From NCBI GenBank assembly GCA_021014325.1, contig CM037474.1:20764488-20828487 (forward strand): 64,000 bases of DNA, written 5' to 3'. Positions 11,058 to 23,625 of the stretch are shown piece after piece. The stretch's first letter is position 1; every line of letters begins with the position of its first letter. A model generated the notes under the pieces. That model was not told the DNA's origin and ran no database searches. It saw nothing but the letters and a program-made list of their open reading frames with translations. A program made the translations under genes and the position numbers. Source of the DNA: Plazaster borealis. Taxonomy: Eukaryota > Echinodermata > Asteroidea > Forcipulatida > Labidiasteridae.

Positions 11058-14000
11058 ATGGCAACAAGAATCACAAATAAACTGGTAATGTCAAACTTAT
11101 AAAAATTAACCTATCAGTTCTCCGTGTATCATGGGGGAAATTTGTTCATAAATCATCTTACAATAGCTTTATGCTCTAGGATGTACGGACGGGCAGAGTA
11201 CTGCGCCATTAATGGCGTAGCTATAAGTGTGTGGGGAGGGGGATTAATGTTTGTGCCCCCCGCCCCCTAAATTTGAATTCGGACTTTTGAGATAAAAAAT
11301 AACCTGAATAAAAAGAAATATTTTATGAGCCTTTGTTTAGTATTTTTATTATTTTTAAAACCATGTTTTAATTTTACCTCCACGGTATATTATCTTACAA
11401 AATAACACACAAAGAGGGTGCTGGAAAGGGGCTTTGTCATTAAACAAAAACTAATAGATGAACAAAATGAAATATTTATGTTTAGTTTCTAAAAGGTGTA
11501 CATGATATTTTAACAAAAAACATACAAAGACTTTTATACGAAATTTCCCTTCACACCATAACCGTTGTAATGTTGTCATTCATCATAGGTGTCTTTATCA
11601 GGCAGATGTAACAGACCTCAAAAGATAAGAGTGTTTTCCACATCAAGGTCAGTGATCAACGTGCTTCTCTTTATTTAGAGATTTATGGAAACAAATCACT
11701 GAGGGCTCTTTAACAATGTCATGTCATTGAGTTGTTGGAGCTTGAATATTACATTATGCCAGAGAAGCTGATGAAAAAAACTACCTTAGCCCTTCTTCGT
11801 AATCAACTCTGGAAGCAAACGCAAAACTGATGAGATACACTAGAAACATTGTTGCATTGAACCTTTTGTGTGCTACAAACAATCTTGCAAGTTGAGTTAT
11901 GACCTTGTTTCAATTCATCTTTTCACACTTATACACATAACGCAGCCAATACCCACGGAATGAAATCCGATGATGTTCCTGTGGAAGTTTAACCCTACCA
12001 CACGCCTCAGTGTTTTCATTCACAATTGATGCTACTCTCATCAGGGGTTTTTGCAGGGTTATCACTATTTGAAGTGTGAAAAGTCCAACCGAATTTCCCC
12101 TTTTTGAAAAGGGCTTAGATTGAAATAACACCAGGGCCTATCTCAAAAATTTCCCTTGTAATTACAGACCTTCTCACATGTAACTTTCCTTTACTTAAAG
12201 CTCGTCTTTCTCATCACCCTCGGACTATCTTCGAACCATCAGTCATGTTCCCACAATGCATTTCCAGCCAGCCATTCCACAGCTACCCATCCCAACACTA
12301 CAAGACACCTTTCAACGTTACCTAGCAACCCAATATGCTTGTCTCAGCCAAGAGGAATACAAGGAGAGGGAAGCCATGGTTAAGGAGTTTGAGAGAGGAG
12401 AGGGTCCTAGTGAGTCAAAGTTTCTGTTCGTCAAGTTTTTGTAAAACTCTGCATATTATTTGAACATTCTGCAAAACATGTGAAGGAAACACATGCTTTA
12501 ACTTGATCACCGGTAGCTTTGCTAAAAGCAAATTAGTGGTTCTATAATAGATGGCTTGCACATGACCTCATTGACCGCCATCTTTGATGACAGACATTGG
12601 ACAAGTGCACGGGTACGCGCTGCGCACGACTCTCATCCGATGAAGCCTCTCACGCGTGCACGTTTCATCAACGATGGCAGCCAATGCAAGGGATTGTTCT
12701 AAGGTTTGTAACGGAAGGTTGTAGTTCCATTTGTTTCAACTGGATAACAATGCCCTAAAACAATAACTTCAACTGCAGTGTATGTTGGTTATTTTCAGAG
12801 CTTAACAATGAATTGGAGGAGCGGAACAAGAAAAACACTCACACAAGCTACGTTGCAGGTAGTTTTGTAATCCATGTAAAATTGTTCAAGTTTACATAGT
12901 GATGTCTTATTACAGTTAGGCTTTTCAATTTTGTTGATTGATATCAGTCGCTTCTTTGTACCTGTATAAACAGAAGTGTTTTTTTTATAACAACCACAGT
13001 TGTCCCTTATGAAAAAAAAATTTGGTTCATGCTCCGTATTTCCATGCTTCCTCTCATTCTCCGGTACATGTTTCATTGATACTTCCTTGATGCTTCGTCT
13101 CATTCCAGAACCTTGTTTCATTGATACTTCCTTGATGCTTCATTTCATTCCTGTACCTTGTTTCCTTGATGCTTCCTTTTATTTCTGTACCTTGTTTCCT
13201 TGATGCTTCGTCTCATTCCATAGCCTTGTTTCATTGATACTTCCTCGATGATTCCTCTCATTCCAGTACCTTGTTTCCTTGATGCTTCCTCTCATTCAGT
13301 ACCTTGTTTCCTCGATGCTTCCTTTTATTTCTGTACCTTGTTTCCTTGATGCTTCGTCTAATTCCATAGCCTTGTTTCATTGATACTTCCTCGATGCTTC
13401 CTCTCATTCCAGTACTTTGTTTCCTCGATGCTTTCTCTCATTCAGTACCTTGTTTCCCCGATGCTTACTCTCATTCCTGTACCTTGTTTCCTCGATGCTT
13501 CCTCTCATTCCAGTACATTGTTTCCTTGATGATTCTCCTCATTCCAGTACCTTGTTTCCTTAATGCTTTCTCTCATTCAAGTACCTTGTTTCCTTGACGA
13601 TTCCTCTCATTCCAGTACCTTGTTTCCTTGATGCTTCCTCTCATTCCAGTACCTTGTTTCCTCGATGCTTCCTCTCATTCCAGTACATTGTTTCCTTGAC
13701 GATTCTCCTCATTCCAGTACCTTGTTTCCTTGATGCTTCCTCTCATTCCAGTACTTTGTTTCCTCGATGCTTCCTCTCATTCAGTACCTTGTTTCCTCGA
13801 TGCTTCCTCTCATTCCAGTACATTGTTTCCTCGATGCTTCCTCTCATTCCAGTACATTGTTTCCTTGATGATTCTCCTCATTCCAGTACCTTGTTTCCTC
13901 GATGCTTCCTCTCATTCCAGTACCTTGTTTCCTTAATGCTTCCTCTCATTCAAGTACCTTGTTTCCTTGACGATTCCTCTCATTCCAGTACCTTGTTTCC

Positions 14001-17000
14001 TCGATGCTTCCTCTCATTCCAGTACCTTGTTTCCTCGATGCTTCCTCTCATTCCAGTACCTTGTTTCCTTAATGCTTCCTCTCATTCCAGTACCTTGTTT
14101 CCTTAATGCTTCCTCTCATTCCAGTACCTTGTTTCCTTGACGATTCCTCTCATTCCAGTACCTTGTTTCCTTGACGATTCCCCTCATTCCAGTACCTTGT
14201 TTCCTTAATGCTTTCTCTCATTCAAGTACCTTGTTTCCTTGACGATTCCTCTCATAGTACCTTGTTTCCTCGATGCTTCCTCTCATTCCAGTACCTTGTT
14301 TCCTTGATGCTTCCTCTCATTCCAGTACCTTGTTTCCTTGACGATTCCTCTCATTCCAGTACCTTGTTTCCTTGATGCTTCCGCACATTCCAGTACCTTG
14401 TTTCCTTGACGATTCCTCTCATTCCAGTACCTTGTTTCCTTGACGATTCCTCTCATTCCTTTACCTTGTTTCCTCGATGCTTCCTCTCATTCCAGTACCT
14501 TGTTTCCTTGACGATTCCTCTCATTCCAGTACCTTGTTTCCTTAATGCTTCCTCTCATTCCAGTACCTTGTTTCCTTAATGCTTCCTCTCATTCCAGTAC
14601 CTTGTTTCCTTGACGATTCCTCTCATTCCAGTACCTTGTTTCCTTGACGATTCCTCTCATTCCAGTACCTTGTTTCCTCGATGCTTCCTCTCATTCCAGT
14701 ACCTTGTTTCCTTAATGCTTCCTCTCATTCCAGTACCTTGTTTTATTGATGCTTCCTCTCATTCCTGTACCTTGTTTCCTCGATGCTTCCTCTCATTCCA
14801 GTACCTTGTTTCCTTGATGCTTTTTTCTCATTCCAGTACCTTGTTTCCTTGACGCAACCTCTCATTCCAGAACCTTGTTCTAATGATGTTTCCTCTCATT
14901 CCAGTACTGTGTTTCCTCGATGCTTCCTCTCATTCCAGTGTCTTGTTTCCTTGATTCCACCTCTCATTCCAGAACCTTGTTCTAATGATGCTTCCTCTCA
15001 TTCCAGTACTGTGTTTCCTCGATGCTTTCTCTCATTCCAGTACCTTGTTTCCTTGATGCCACCTCTCATTCCAGAACCTTGTTCTAATGATGCTTCCTCT
15101 CATTCCAGTACTTTGTTTCCTCGATGCTTCCTCTCATTCCAGTACCTTGTTTTCTTGATGCTTCCTCTCATTCAGTACCTTGTTTCCTCGATGCTTCCTC
15201 TCATTCCTGTACCTTGTTTCCTCGATGCTTCCTCTTATTCCAGAACCTTGTTTCCTTGATGCTTCCTCTCTTTCAAGTACCTTGTTTCCTTGATGCTTCC
15301 TCTCACTCCTGTACCTTGTTTCCTTGATGCTTCCTTTCATTCCATAACCTTGTAAATTGGCCAATTAAACACAGATACTTGGTTGGACATGTACTTAATG
15401 TCAAGAGCTTCAATTCTCAACGCGAATCCTGCATTGGTACTCAGTGATGATTTTAGGCCAGCTTACATGCAACAGGTGAGTCTGAATGTGCATTGGTTCA
15501 AAAGAGAATGCTTTCCCCATTTTGTCTTAATGCCTTGATAGAAGCATTAGTATGAGTCTGACATATGAACGATGTAAGATTTCACATATTTTATCTACAC
15601 CATGCAAAGCCTCAAACTCTACACCTCAGAAGTGTTACTGGCTTTACTTTACAAACCTTTGTTTATCTAATTTCATCTCTATCATTAGATACTTAGAGCA
15701 ACAAATATTACCATCTCAGTACTGAGATTCTTGAAGACTTTGAGGGATGAAAAACTAGTACCTAATGTTATTCATCAGAACCCAGCTGTGACTGACACTG
15801 AAGAATTTTGGCGATCTGTTGGGTAAGTTTTGTATCTGACTTATATGTGAAACATTTTATCAACAGAAATAGTATTTATAAAACACATAATTCAATCTGC
15901 AACAATGTTGTATATTATAACAGAATTGCGCAGAGATAATTAATTATCACGTTTTTCACTGCAACGGTGTTGTATTTCACTAAAGCTATCCAAGAACTGC
16001 GCCAAGATAATGAACTGTTTGGACAGAGCCTCTCTAGTGCAAAATTAGGTGTAATCACAATGTTCTAGATTATGTAGTTGTCCTCCTCGTAGATATTTCT
16101 AGTATTGGACACTTAAAAATGGTCTCTGCTACAACGGCCAAAACTAGAGCCTCTCTAGTGCACAATTAGATGTAATCCCAAATCAAGTACCGTAACAACG
16201 TTTTTCACTGGCTCGAAATTTCAAAACTTAAGATGTCCTCTTTAAGATAGCTATAGTGTTAACACCTTAATTTGGTCTGTGTTACAATGGCTGAAACTTG
16301 CAGAATAACACAATGAAGAAATGACATAGATGAGAAACTATATGTTTTATCAAATGGTAGGCTATAAATTCATTATGTTTTCATGTTACAAAGTTTACTC
16401 AACACAGATGATCAAGGGAGTGGAGCCCGATGGTGAGAGAGTGAGAAAACAGAAAAAAGACGTTTATATATAAACACAAAGCCAGTCACCGACATGGTGT
16501 GGTGACATGGTCAGTGGGGATGATCTATAGTTAATAAAGGTAGTTTATTCACCTGTTGTGAGACTGTAGGGTCTGACAAGATGGCAGCTTACACATGCAT
16601 CTTCAAATTACTTTTATTCAGGTCTCTGTCTGCTCATGAAGCCTACATACACGCAGTGAAAAGCAACGTGCACCCCTTAGATATGAGTCAATTTCATCAT
16701 CTTTTCAATGCAACAAGAATCCCTCAACCAATTAGGGACGAGTTGTTTTGTGATGTGACCCAACGTCATGTGCTGGTGATGTGCAGGGGTCATATGTATG
16801 TAGTGGATGTTCTGGAAGAAGATGGTAAGTAAATAGTATTAATATAATGGACGAGAAATGTCCCGACTGTTTCATAAATCTGTTGTTTAGACATCTGCTC
16901 TGGAATCGGGGATTCACTCAAACCCCACCAAATCCGAGTATGGAATTAATTTCCACATGTCTCGGAAAATAGGAATACACTGCGGCGCTTATCAAGCATC

Positions 17001-20000
17001 GATGTTAGTGTAAAACAAAAATAATAATAATAGTCTTTAAAAAAATATATATACACAAAAACATATAAAAAACTACACACACAAAAACTATATAAGTTTC
17101 TATCATATTTTAATCTTATATGTTATAATCTTATATGTTCACCAATTTGCACACACAAAATTATGGTAAAGCGTGTAAATGCTACTTCGCCTAAACTTGG
17201 CACTACACTGTATAACATGGGGACATTGACTCCCAAAATGACACAACCAAGATCATTGTGTTTGTGATGTCAGGTGAATTGGATCAATAGTAATCTCTTC
17301 AGAAGCAGATTATGTCCTCCTCAACCTTGTTGCCTTTTTCCTCTTCAGGGAGTATTGTATCTGGGCAGAGCATCCAAGCTCATCTTCAGTTTATCCTTGA
17401 TCATTCTGCTGCCTCTCCACCACAGGATCACCCTGTTGGCTTCTTGACCACACAGGACCGTAACACATGGGCACATCTTCGGCAACAAATTGTAAAACTA
17501 TCTAAAGGTACGTCAGTTTTATGCTTATATGCAGACAGCTTTATTACTAACACCACAAACGGTTGTAGCTGACACTCATCACATGGATCAAACAAATCAC
17601 AATCTAAACTCCACGTTCTTTTGTTTCAGATATTCAGTTTGTAAGAGGCACTAAAAGCAGCCACACCAAACAACAAACAAAACGTCTTATTTAGTCTTGA
17701 AGTGTCATTCATTTACATTTATATGAATTGCACACATTCTGGTACGAACTGAAACAAATATTTGTGAATAATTATTTCCTTCTTAAAAGTACTAGTTGCT
17801 GTTTGGCTATACAGATAACCAAGACAATATGACGCTGATAGATTCGGCTCTGTTCTGCCTGTGTCTGGAGGATGACTCCAACAACGATAACTTTGAAGGC
17901 CTATTCTTGAGGGGAATGTATGGAAATGCTGGCAATAGGTGAGCGCCTATATATAAACATAATAATAATACTGAGTTCTATAGCGATTTATCACACCCTA
18001 TAGGCGTATCAAAGCTTAAGTTTTTTTCCTGCATGGTATGCGGAGCTATGTGTTAAAGTATGAGACCTATTCCTTTATAGCACCATGTAATGGTTTACAA
18101 GGTGCTGTGTCGCAATATACTGCCGATCAAACCAGGTACACCGAGGCGAAGCCCTTCTCTTTGTGATAAGTGCACTGGGTTCTTTTACGTGCATTACACA
18201 ACACACGGGACCTACGGATTTACGTCCCATCCGAAAGACGCAGCAATATTGGTTAAGTGTTTTGTTCAAGGACACAAGTGTCACGACCGGGACTCGGTCC
18301 CACACTTTGCTGATCAGAAACACCAGAGCTTGCTGAGTCCGGTGCTCTTATCCGCTCAGCCACGAAACCTCTCCATTGATCATCAGTCCCACCCACCATG
18401 GAAACTACCTATAGCGAGGATGCTCATACAATTAGAATGATGACCAAGTGTGTCCTCCCCCTTGACCATCAAGCCTGCAAAGTGAACCACACACACAAAA
18501 TACACAACAGCCATCCAAATGAATCCATCTTCTTTTTTATAATGGGATTTTTTATGGTTAAGGCAGGTCCGAAGCTAATGTATGGGCTAGGCATGCAGCT
18601 TCATGGGTCTATATAACCAACTCATTGGAGAACTCAAACCGTAGTTGGGAAGTAAATCCAAAGCATCTTTATCTCCTAGGTTGAGATATCTGCTATGAGC
18701 CCCAACCACTCCCAAACTCATCATTGTTAGACGAAGTACTTTCCTACTTTACTCATCAAGTTTGGCCTGATATTTTAGGCACATCATTTGAATCAAAGTC
18801 TAATGGTTTTGACACTGCTGATTTGCTACAGTGTTACAGACCAGAGAGGGAAAGGAAGGTTCCTATACAAAACATCCAGCAGGATTTGACTTCATAAAAT
18901 AGATCTACATGTAGGCTACATTTATGTAATATAGCCATCGTTGTCATGTACCCTGTATACAATAGCAATAACGTACACTTATTCTCATTATTAAAAAAAT
19001 TTAACCCGTCTGTTTCCCCATCCAAATTCGGTTTGTAACATTATTTAAAAGTTTTTGGACAATGTTTAAAACATTGACTCTTTTTTCGTGGATTATTAGA
19101 TGGTTTGATAAGTCGATCCAGCTCATCATAACCAAAGCTGGACGCTTACTTCACAACAGTGAACATTCTTTGGTAGATGGAATGACAATGACACAATTGG
19201 TATCTGAGGTATTTCAAGATTCTATCGACCGACCTGCTGTGTCACCAGGGGGCACCATCAGCAACGCAGACCACTCACAGGCAGTCAGGAAGGTGATCTC
19301 TGCTGTCCTTTTATTCTTTGAAAATGTGATCCTTGTAAAAAAAAATATGCAAAAAAAAATATTGCATTGAGTTTTCCACATTGCATACTAATCACAGTTC
19401 AGAGTGTCTTTTCCCATGTCCCATGCCAGATCCACCAAATTTAAAATGTTATGATTGCTTTATAAAAAGCATTCCTAAAATACCTGCACAATATTCGCAA
19501 AACTATTACGAATACTTGAAGGGATTCCACATCAATAGTTTGGCGAAAAGTATTTCAAATTGTTTAGTTTTCAAGGGATGTTTCATAAAACTAAGCCCAG
19601 AACAGTTAATTGATATGAGGATTCATGTTAAAGAAAGAAAGACAAAATTGTTACCTTACTAGCTCCATTGTTATCTCTATTCTTTGCTTATTTCTCTTGC
19701 CTGTCAATAAATTAAGAGCAATGCCAGGGAAGTTGTTTCTCAGGAGGATACCATTAACTGTACATACATCTTAATGGCAAGTGAGCTTCTGTATTGAACA
19801 TTAACTGGCCAGATAGTCACTAGTAACTACTCCATGTCTATTCGACCAACTGGCACATTTTATACTTTCTCTCCAGCTTGAGTTTAACTTCGATACAGTT
19901 GTTCGCCAAGGCATCAAGAAGGCCCAGGTTGATCACGTACGAACCAATCATCTGAACATACAGTGTATGGATTACACGAAATATGGCTCTACCTTCCTGA

Positions 20001-21731
20001 AAGAGTGTAGACTGAGTCCAGACGCTGTAGCACAACTGGCCATGCAGGTATGTCATCATCAAACTGTTAGTTCTGACTGGTGTTCCACCGAAAGAAGCAC
20101 ATCGTTCATTCAAGGAAGAGGCAGGATTTCCTTTTGGGAATGACTTTTAGTGTTTCCAGCTGAAACATTCAGGAACAGGCAGGATTTCCTTTTGGGAAGG
20201 ACTCTTAGTGTTTCAATCTGAAACATTCAGGAACAGGCATGATTTCCTTTGGAAAGAATTATTAGTGTTTCCATTTGAAACATTCAGGAACAGGCATGAT
20301 TTCCCTTGGGAAGGGCTCTTAGTGTTTCCAATTCTAAACCAAATCTAATTCCATTTGATATTTCATTCTTTGTATGTAATGTTGCTGGTGCTTTTTATGA
20401 GTTTTTTAATGACTGTTTTTGTAAACTGTACATTTCGGCTTTTAGCCGCTGTATTGCAGTATTTTAATAAACCATTAATAATAATATAAACATTCAGGAA
20501 CAGATTTCCGTTACGAAGGATTCTTCGCATTACCTTATGAAACATTCCTATGCCAAGCACGTTTAGTTCAAATCATGTTGTACCATATAATGATGTATGG
20601 AAAAGGAACATTTCAGATTAATTCAAGCTTTTTTTTCTCTCGTTGAAACACAGATAGCTTATCATCGAGTAAATGGCTGCACCCCAGTAACATATGAGCA
20701 CTGCAGTACAGCACTGTACAAACATGGCCGTATGGAAACAATCTTTCCTGCAACGTTAGAGACAAAGAGATGCGCTGAGGCATTCAACGGAAGCATTTCA
20801 GTCAGTCCAGCAGAGAAAGTCAGTCTAGTTAATGCATGCTCTGATAAACATAGACAGCTTTCAGCACAGGCGAAGGCTGGTATGTCTTGACTTTGCTCCC
20901 TGTGTTCTCAATAGAAATAATAATAATAATAACCGTATTTGTATAGCGCATATCACTGCAAAGTCCCTATGCACTTTATAGGAATAAAGAAAACATAAAG
21001 ATACAAATAAAATACCAACGGAAGAACAAATTACTGATAGACGTTAAATAGAAGTGTCTTAATAAGGCGAGTTTTGAATTGCTCAACCATGACTGCTTCC
21101 TAAAACAAACTCAGGATTGCCATTTTCAGCTGCAGCTTCTTGGAATGACCGAGCTCCGTATGATTTTGTGAAAAAGGGGCGGAAGTTAAAGGACTTTGAT
21201 TTGGAACGAATTTAGAAGGAATATAATTATTTGTGACCGGAGTCCTGGAGATAAACTGGGCTGTGCCTTGTAAACAATGAACAAGTAAGGAGGAGAATTT
21301 TAAACTTAATTCTAAGTTGAACAGGGAGCCAATGTAGATTCAGTAGGATGGGAGTTACATATTGAAAAACATTAATACAAAGGTATTGTGCCATTCTGAC
21401 AGGTCAAGGTTGGGATTGCCATCTCTTTGCGTTGGAAACATTAGCAATAAAGTCGGGAAAGCCCATCCCTAGATTGTTCCAGGAGGCTCCCTACGCAAAC
21501 GTGGATATCACACTGTCAACAAGCACAACAGGGATATCTGTTGGTCTTTATGGTGCAGCATTTCCTCCTGAGCTACCTAATGGACTAGGGATCGCATACA
21601 CCATTGGGAAAGATGGCGTGCAATGGATCGGTACAAGCTACAAGACATCTCCAAGTTTGTCAGACTTTGTAGAATGTCTCCAACAAGCATCTGACGAGAT
21701 TCATGAAGTCTTGAGAAAAGCCATCAAATGA
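11058..21731 (+). CDS. CPT2: CPT2-like acyltransferase, copy 2 (complete, altered carnitine site)
   Basis: Thirteen exons with GT/AG borders: 11058-11084, 11589-11647, 12201-12409, 12799-12858, 15375-15475, 15689-15822, 16622-16824, 17349-17507, 17815-17938, 19100-19292, 19877-20047, 20654-20879, 21403-21731. They total 1995 bases (664 codons), against about 658 in vertebrate CPT2, and the phases agree throughout. The start ATG lies in a CCATGG context. Exons 1-2 encode a basic, acid-free presequence ending RVFSTS, typical of mitochondrial import, before the conserved VPTMHFQPAIPQLPIPTL. Catalytic His381/Asp385 are kept as HSLVD (family HSWGD/HSWAD). Carnitine-site residues differ from copy 1: Ser to His496, Thr to Met507 (GRMETIF), Arg to Cys561 (WDCHL); STST is kept. 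An open frame without internal stops argues against a pseudogene. Substrate unknown; expression not shown. Confidence 0.9.
12548..12702. mobile_element. Short TIR element in intron 3 of copy 2
   Basis: TAGATGGCTTGCACATGA at the left and GCCAATGCAAGGGATTGTTC at the right are imperfect inverted repeats. The same insertion is in intron 3 of copy 3 (33515-33664), and a better-preserved member with TAGACCCCTTGC ends is at 48088-48240. Confidence 0.65.
13033..15350 (+). repeat. 34-bp minisatellite, about 68 units, in intron 4 of copy 2
   Basis: Unit of the form CCTTGTTTCCTTGATGCTTC then CTCTCATTCCAGTA. Three units make 102 bp, so all frames stay open and give spurious repetitive ORFs. Variants include CTCGATG, TTGACGA and loss of one base in CATTCAGTA. 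The array ends about 25 bp before the acceptor of exon 5. Copy 3 intron 4 is only 637 bp and lacks it. Confidence 0.97.
17958..18368 (-). mobile_element. tRNA-derived SINE, body type 1, intron 9 of copy 2
   Basis: On the minus strand a tRNA-Leu-like head (CGTGGCTGAGCGGATAAGAG, GACTCAG, box B-like GAGTCCCGGTC) is followed by a body containing GGATGGGACGTAAATCCGTA-like and GTGTTGTGTAATGCACGTAA segments and a tail of ATT repeats. The tail ends about 20 bp from the exon 9 donor. The homologous insertion is in copy 3 at 28931-29716. Confidence 0.85.
20100..20345 (+). repeat. Intron 11 minisatellite, copy 2
   Basis: About four units of roughly 60 bp with core AACATTCAGGAACAGGCA; same family as 3890-4410 and 26525-26910. 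Confidence 0.8.
20915..21385 (-). mobile_element. 3' end of a non-LTR retrotransposon in intron 12 of copy 2
   Basis: The minus strand carries a decayed version of the reverse-transcriptase C-terminus that reads better in the copy 3 counterpart (25735-26170), followed by an ATT-rich 3' tail. Inserted antisense to the host gene. Copy 1 intron 12 (4711-5054) lacks it. Confidence 0.7.
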
Positions 21732-23317
21732 TGTTTTGAAAGTCTCCCATATTGCAGTACACAAATAATTAACTGCTCATCATGAATGTTGTGATATGAG
21801 TTCCGTGGCACTTGAATGGAAATATCAGTCCTACAAACTTGCACAATCAATTAAACAATCTTAAAATATTAACAAAGTATATGAAAGGAACCAAATATTT
21901 ATGATATTTTTGTTATGTAAAATGCTTAATGTAGTTTACTCATCAGTAGGTACTTAAACATTCCCCAGATTTCATGCAACACTTCATTTCAGTTGTTTTT
22001 GTTGAAAAAGAAAAGAGTTTTCCTCCAACTTACCAGAGAATCTTAAAATGCTGAAACCATTTAAAATAAGCTCATAATATCATGTCTCAATGGTTGAATG
22101 ATTAAGCTACATTGACTGCAGTTCACTACTCGACTGGAAAACCATTTAATCTATTTGTTGGCTAGTGCTCCTTTCTTCACGGAGGAACATAAATAAATTG
22201 AGGTGGAAAGGATGAGGATATAGAAGACAGGAGACAGAATCTCTTGTCCTTAAGTGATCAGACAGCTGTGACAGCTGTTCCTGCAACGGAGTTTAATAAT
22301 CAACTGTTCAGTATTTTGCATGTTGAGAAGTATACTAGAGGGAGTTGGCTTGTGTTGTGCATTGTTTTGAGTTTTTTTATTATTATTAAAATATCATTCT
22401 GAAACATTGAGCCAATACTATAAGCAGCAGCAGTTATGAAGACTTCCCTTCTTGTATTTTGACCTCAGTCTAATAATTATTTTATTATCTGTTTTAAATT
22501 ATCAGTTAATTTGTACATTAGTGAACTTGAAGAGACACAATCTTGGAAAAACTACATTGTTTATTTGAGATTAAGGGACGGAGATTCAATTGTGATGAGT
22601 TTGAGAAGGGGGTACGATGAGCTTGAGGGAGGGGGTGGCAAACAGGTTCAATGATGGGTTCTTTTTGAGGCTTTTCTTTTGACAGCTGTCAGATTAAGGA
22701 GCTTTATTGACGACTTGATTATGACGAAGAAAAAGGAATTATTTAGTTACAGTTTTTCACTTTTTGTTTACACGACTCAGCAACTGTGTAGGCCTATGAC
22801 ATAAACAAACCCTCATATAAGTTAGGCAATTCTTGAGCACCGACCAAAGCAACGCAGCAAATTAACTCACCCAAAAGTACAGATCCACCTGCAACATCTA
22901 CACAATTGCCAAGTTTACATTTCATAAAGTTATGGTTATTTATTTGAAAATACTAATAGACCAGGACTCAAAATTCTTCAAATTAGGCTGACATTAAATT
23001 AAGCAAAGCCTCATTGTCTACCCCCAAGATGCACTCTTTTCATAGCCTCTGAAAGTATCAATAAACAAATCTATAATAATTTGCAATAAAATTTAGATAA
23101 GCCCCTTTGTCAAGCTCTAAGTATGAAATTAACAAATAATAAGTTTAAAATTGGATAAAAATAATTTTAAACTTATCATTATGAAATCAGGGCAGGCAGT
23201 GGCCGGCCGGCCTTACCGCTGTTACATACCAGAGCAATCCATAGCAGAAGTAAACATGTAGTTTATGACAGCTTACTTATTTCATTACTTATTTATCAAA
23301 GCTTCATTGACAGTTAA

Positions 23318-23625
23318 AGGGTCTTCATAAGTTCGGTATTGACTCTGAACATAAATGGCAATAAAAACTTACTAGGTAAGAAGTGTTCAGCAGCTTTGGA
23401 TAGTGTAATGCATTTTAAGAAACTTTTCACTTCAAAGTACTGCGGTTTTGGAAAAAGATATCAGTTTTTATCCCCCAAAATATGAATCTGAGAAGCGTTA
23501 CTCTCAGATAGTGTATTCCAATTGCAGATTATTCGTTCTAACCGCTCCAGATTGTCGGCAATATCTCAAAAACGCTACAACTGTTTGAAATGAAATTTTC
23601 ACAGGTAAGTTTTATGGTATTCAAA
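23318..23625. mobile_element. MITE family A, right end truncated
   Basis: Begins after TTAA with AGGGTCTTCATAAGTTCGG; the interior matches the family (TTTTTATCCCCCAAAATATG, CCGCTCCAGATTGTCGGC). The distal inverted terminus is missing. Confidence 0.7.

Larger units (their letters stand above)
8785..21731 (+). repeat. Left arm of the large CPT2 inverted repeat
   Basis: This stretch corresponds in inverse orientation to about 25368-37855. The match includes about 2.3 kb of upstream sequence, all 13 exons and most intron sequence, interrupted by copy-specific insertions (minisatellite in intron 4 here; LINE, MITE and foldback in the other arm). Arm ends were set by eye and may be off by tens of bases. 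Confidence 0.85.

Noticed and set aside
11015..11084. Alternative reading of the first exon in the frame LSEAGDFGTVSLRGLAIPW
   Set aside because: No start codon, acidic, and several replacement changes in copy 3; the ATG at 11058 with the 59-bp second exon gives a better leader and correct phase.
13394..15327. Long repetitive open frames with PLIPVPCFLDASSHS-type repeats
   Set aside because: A 34-bp unit repeats in threes to 102 bp, which keeps frames open automatically; the array is intronic in copy 2 and has no codon bias or start context.
13033..15350. CRISPR array
   Set aside because: Tandem repeat without spacers, in an animal intron.
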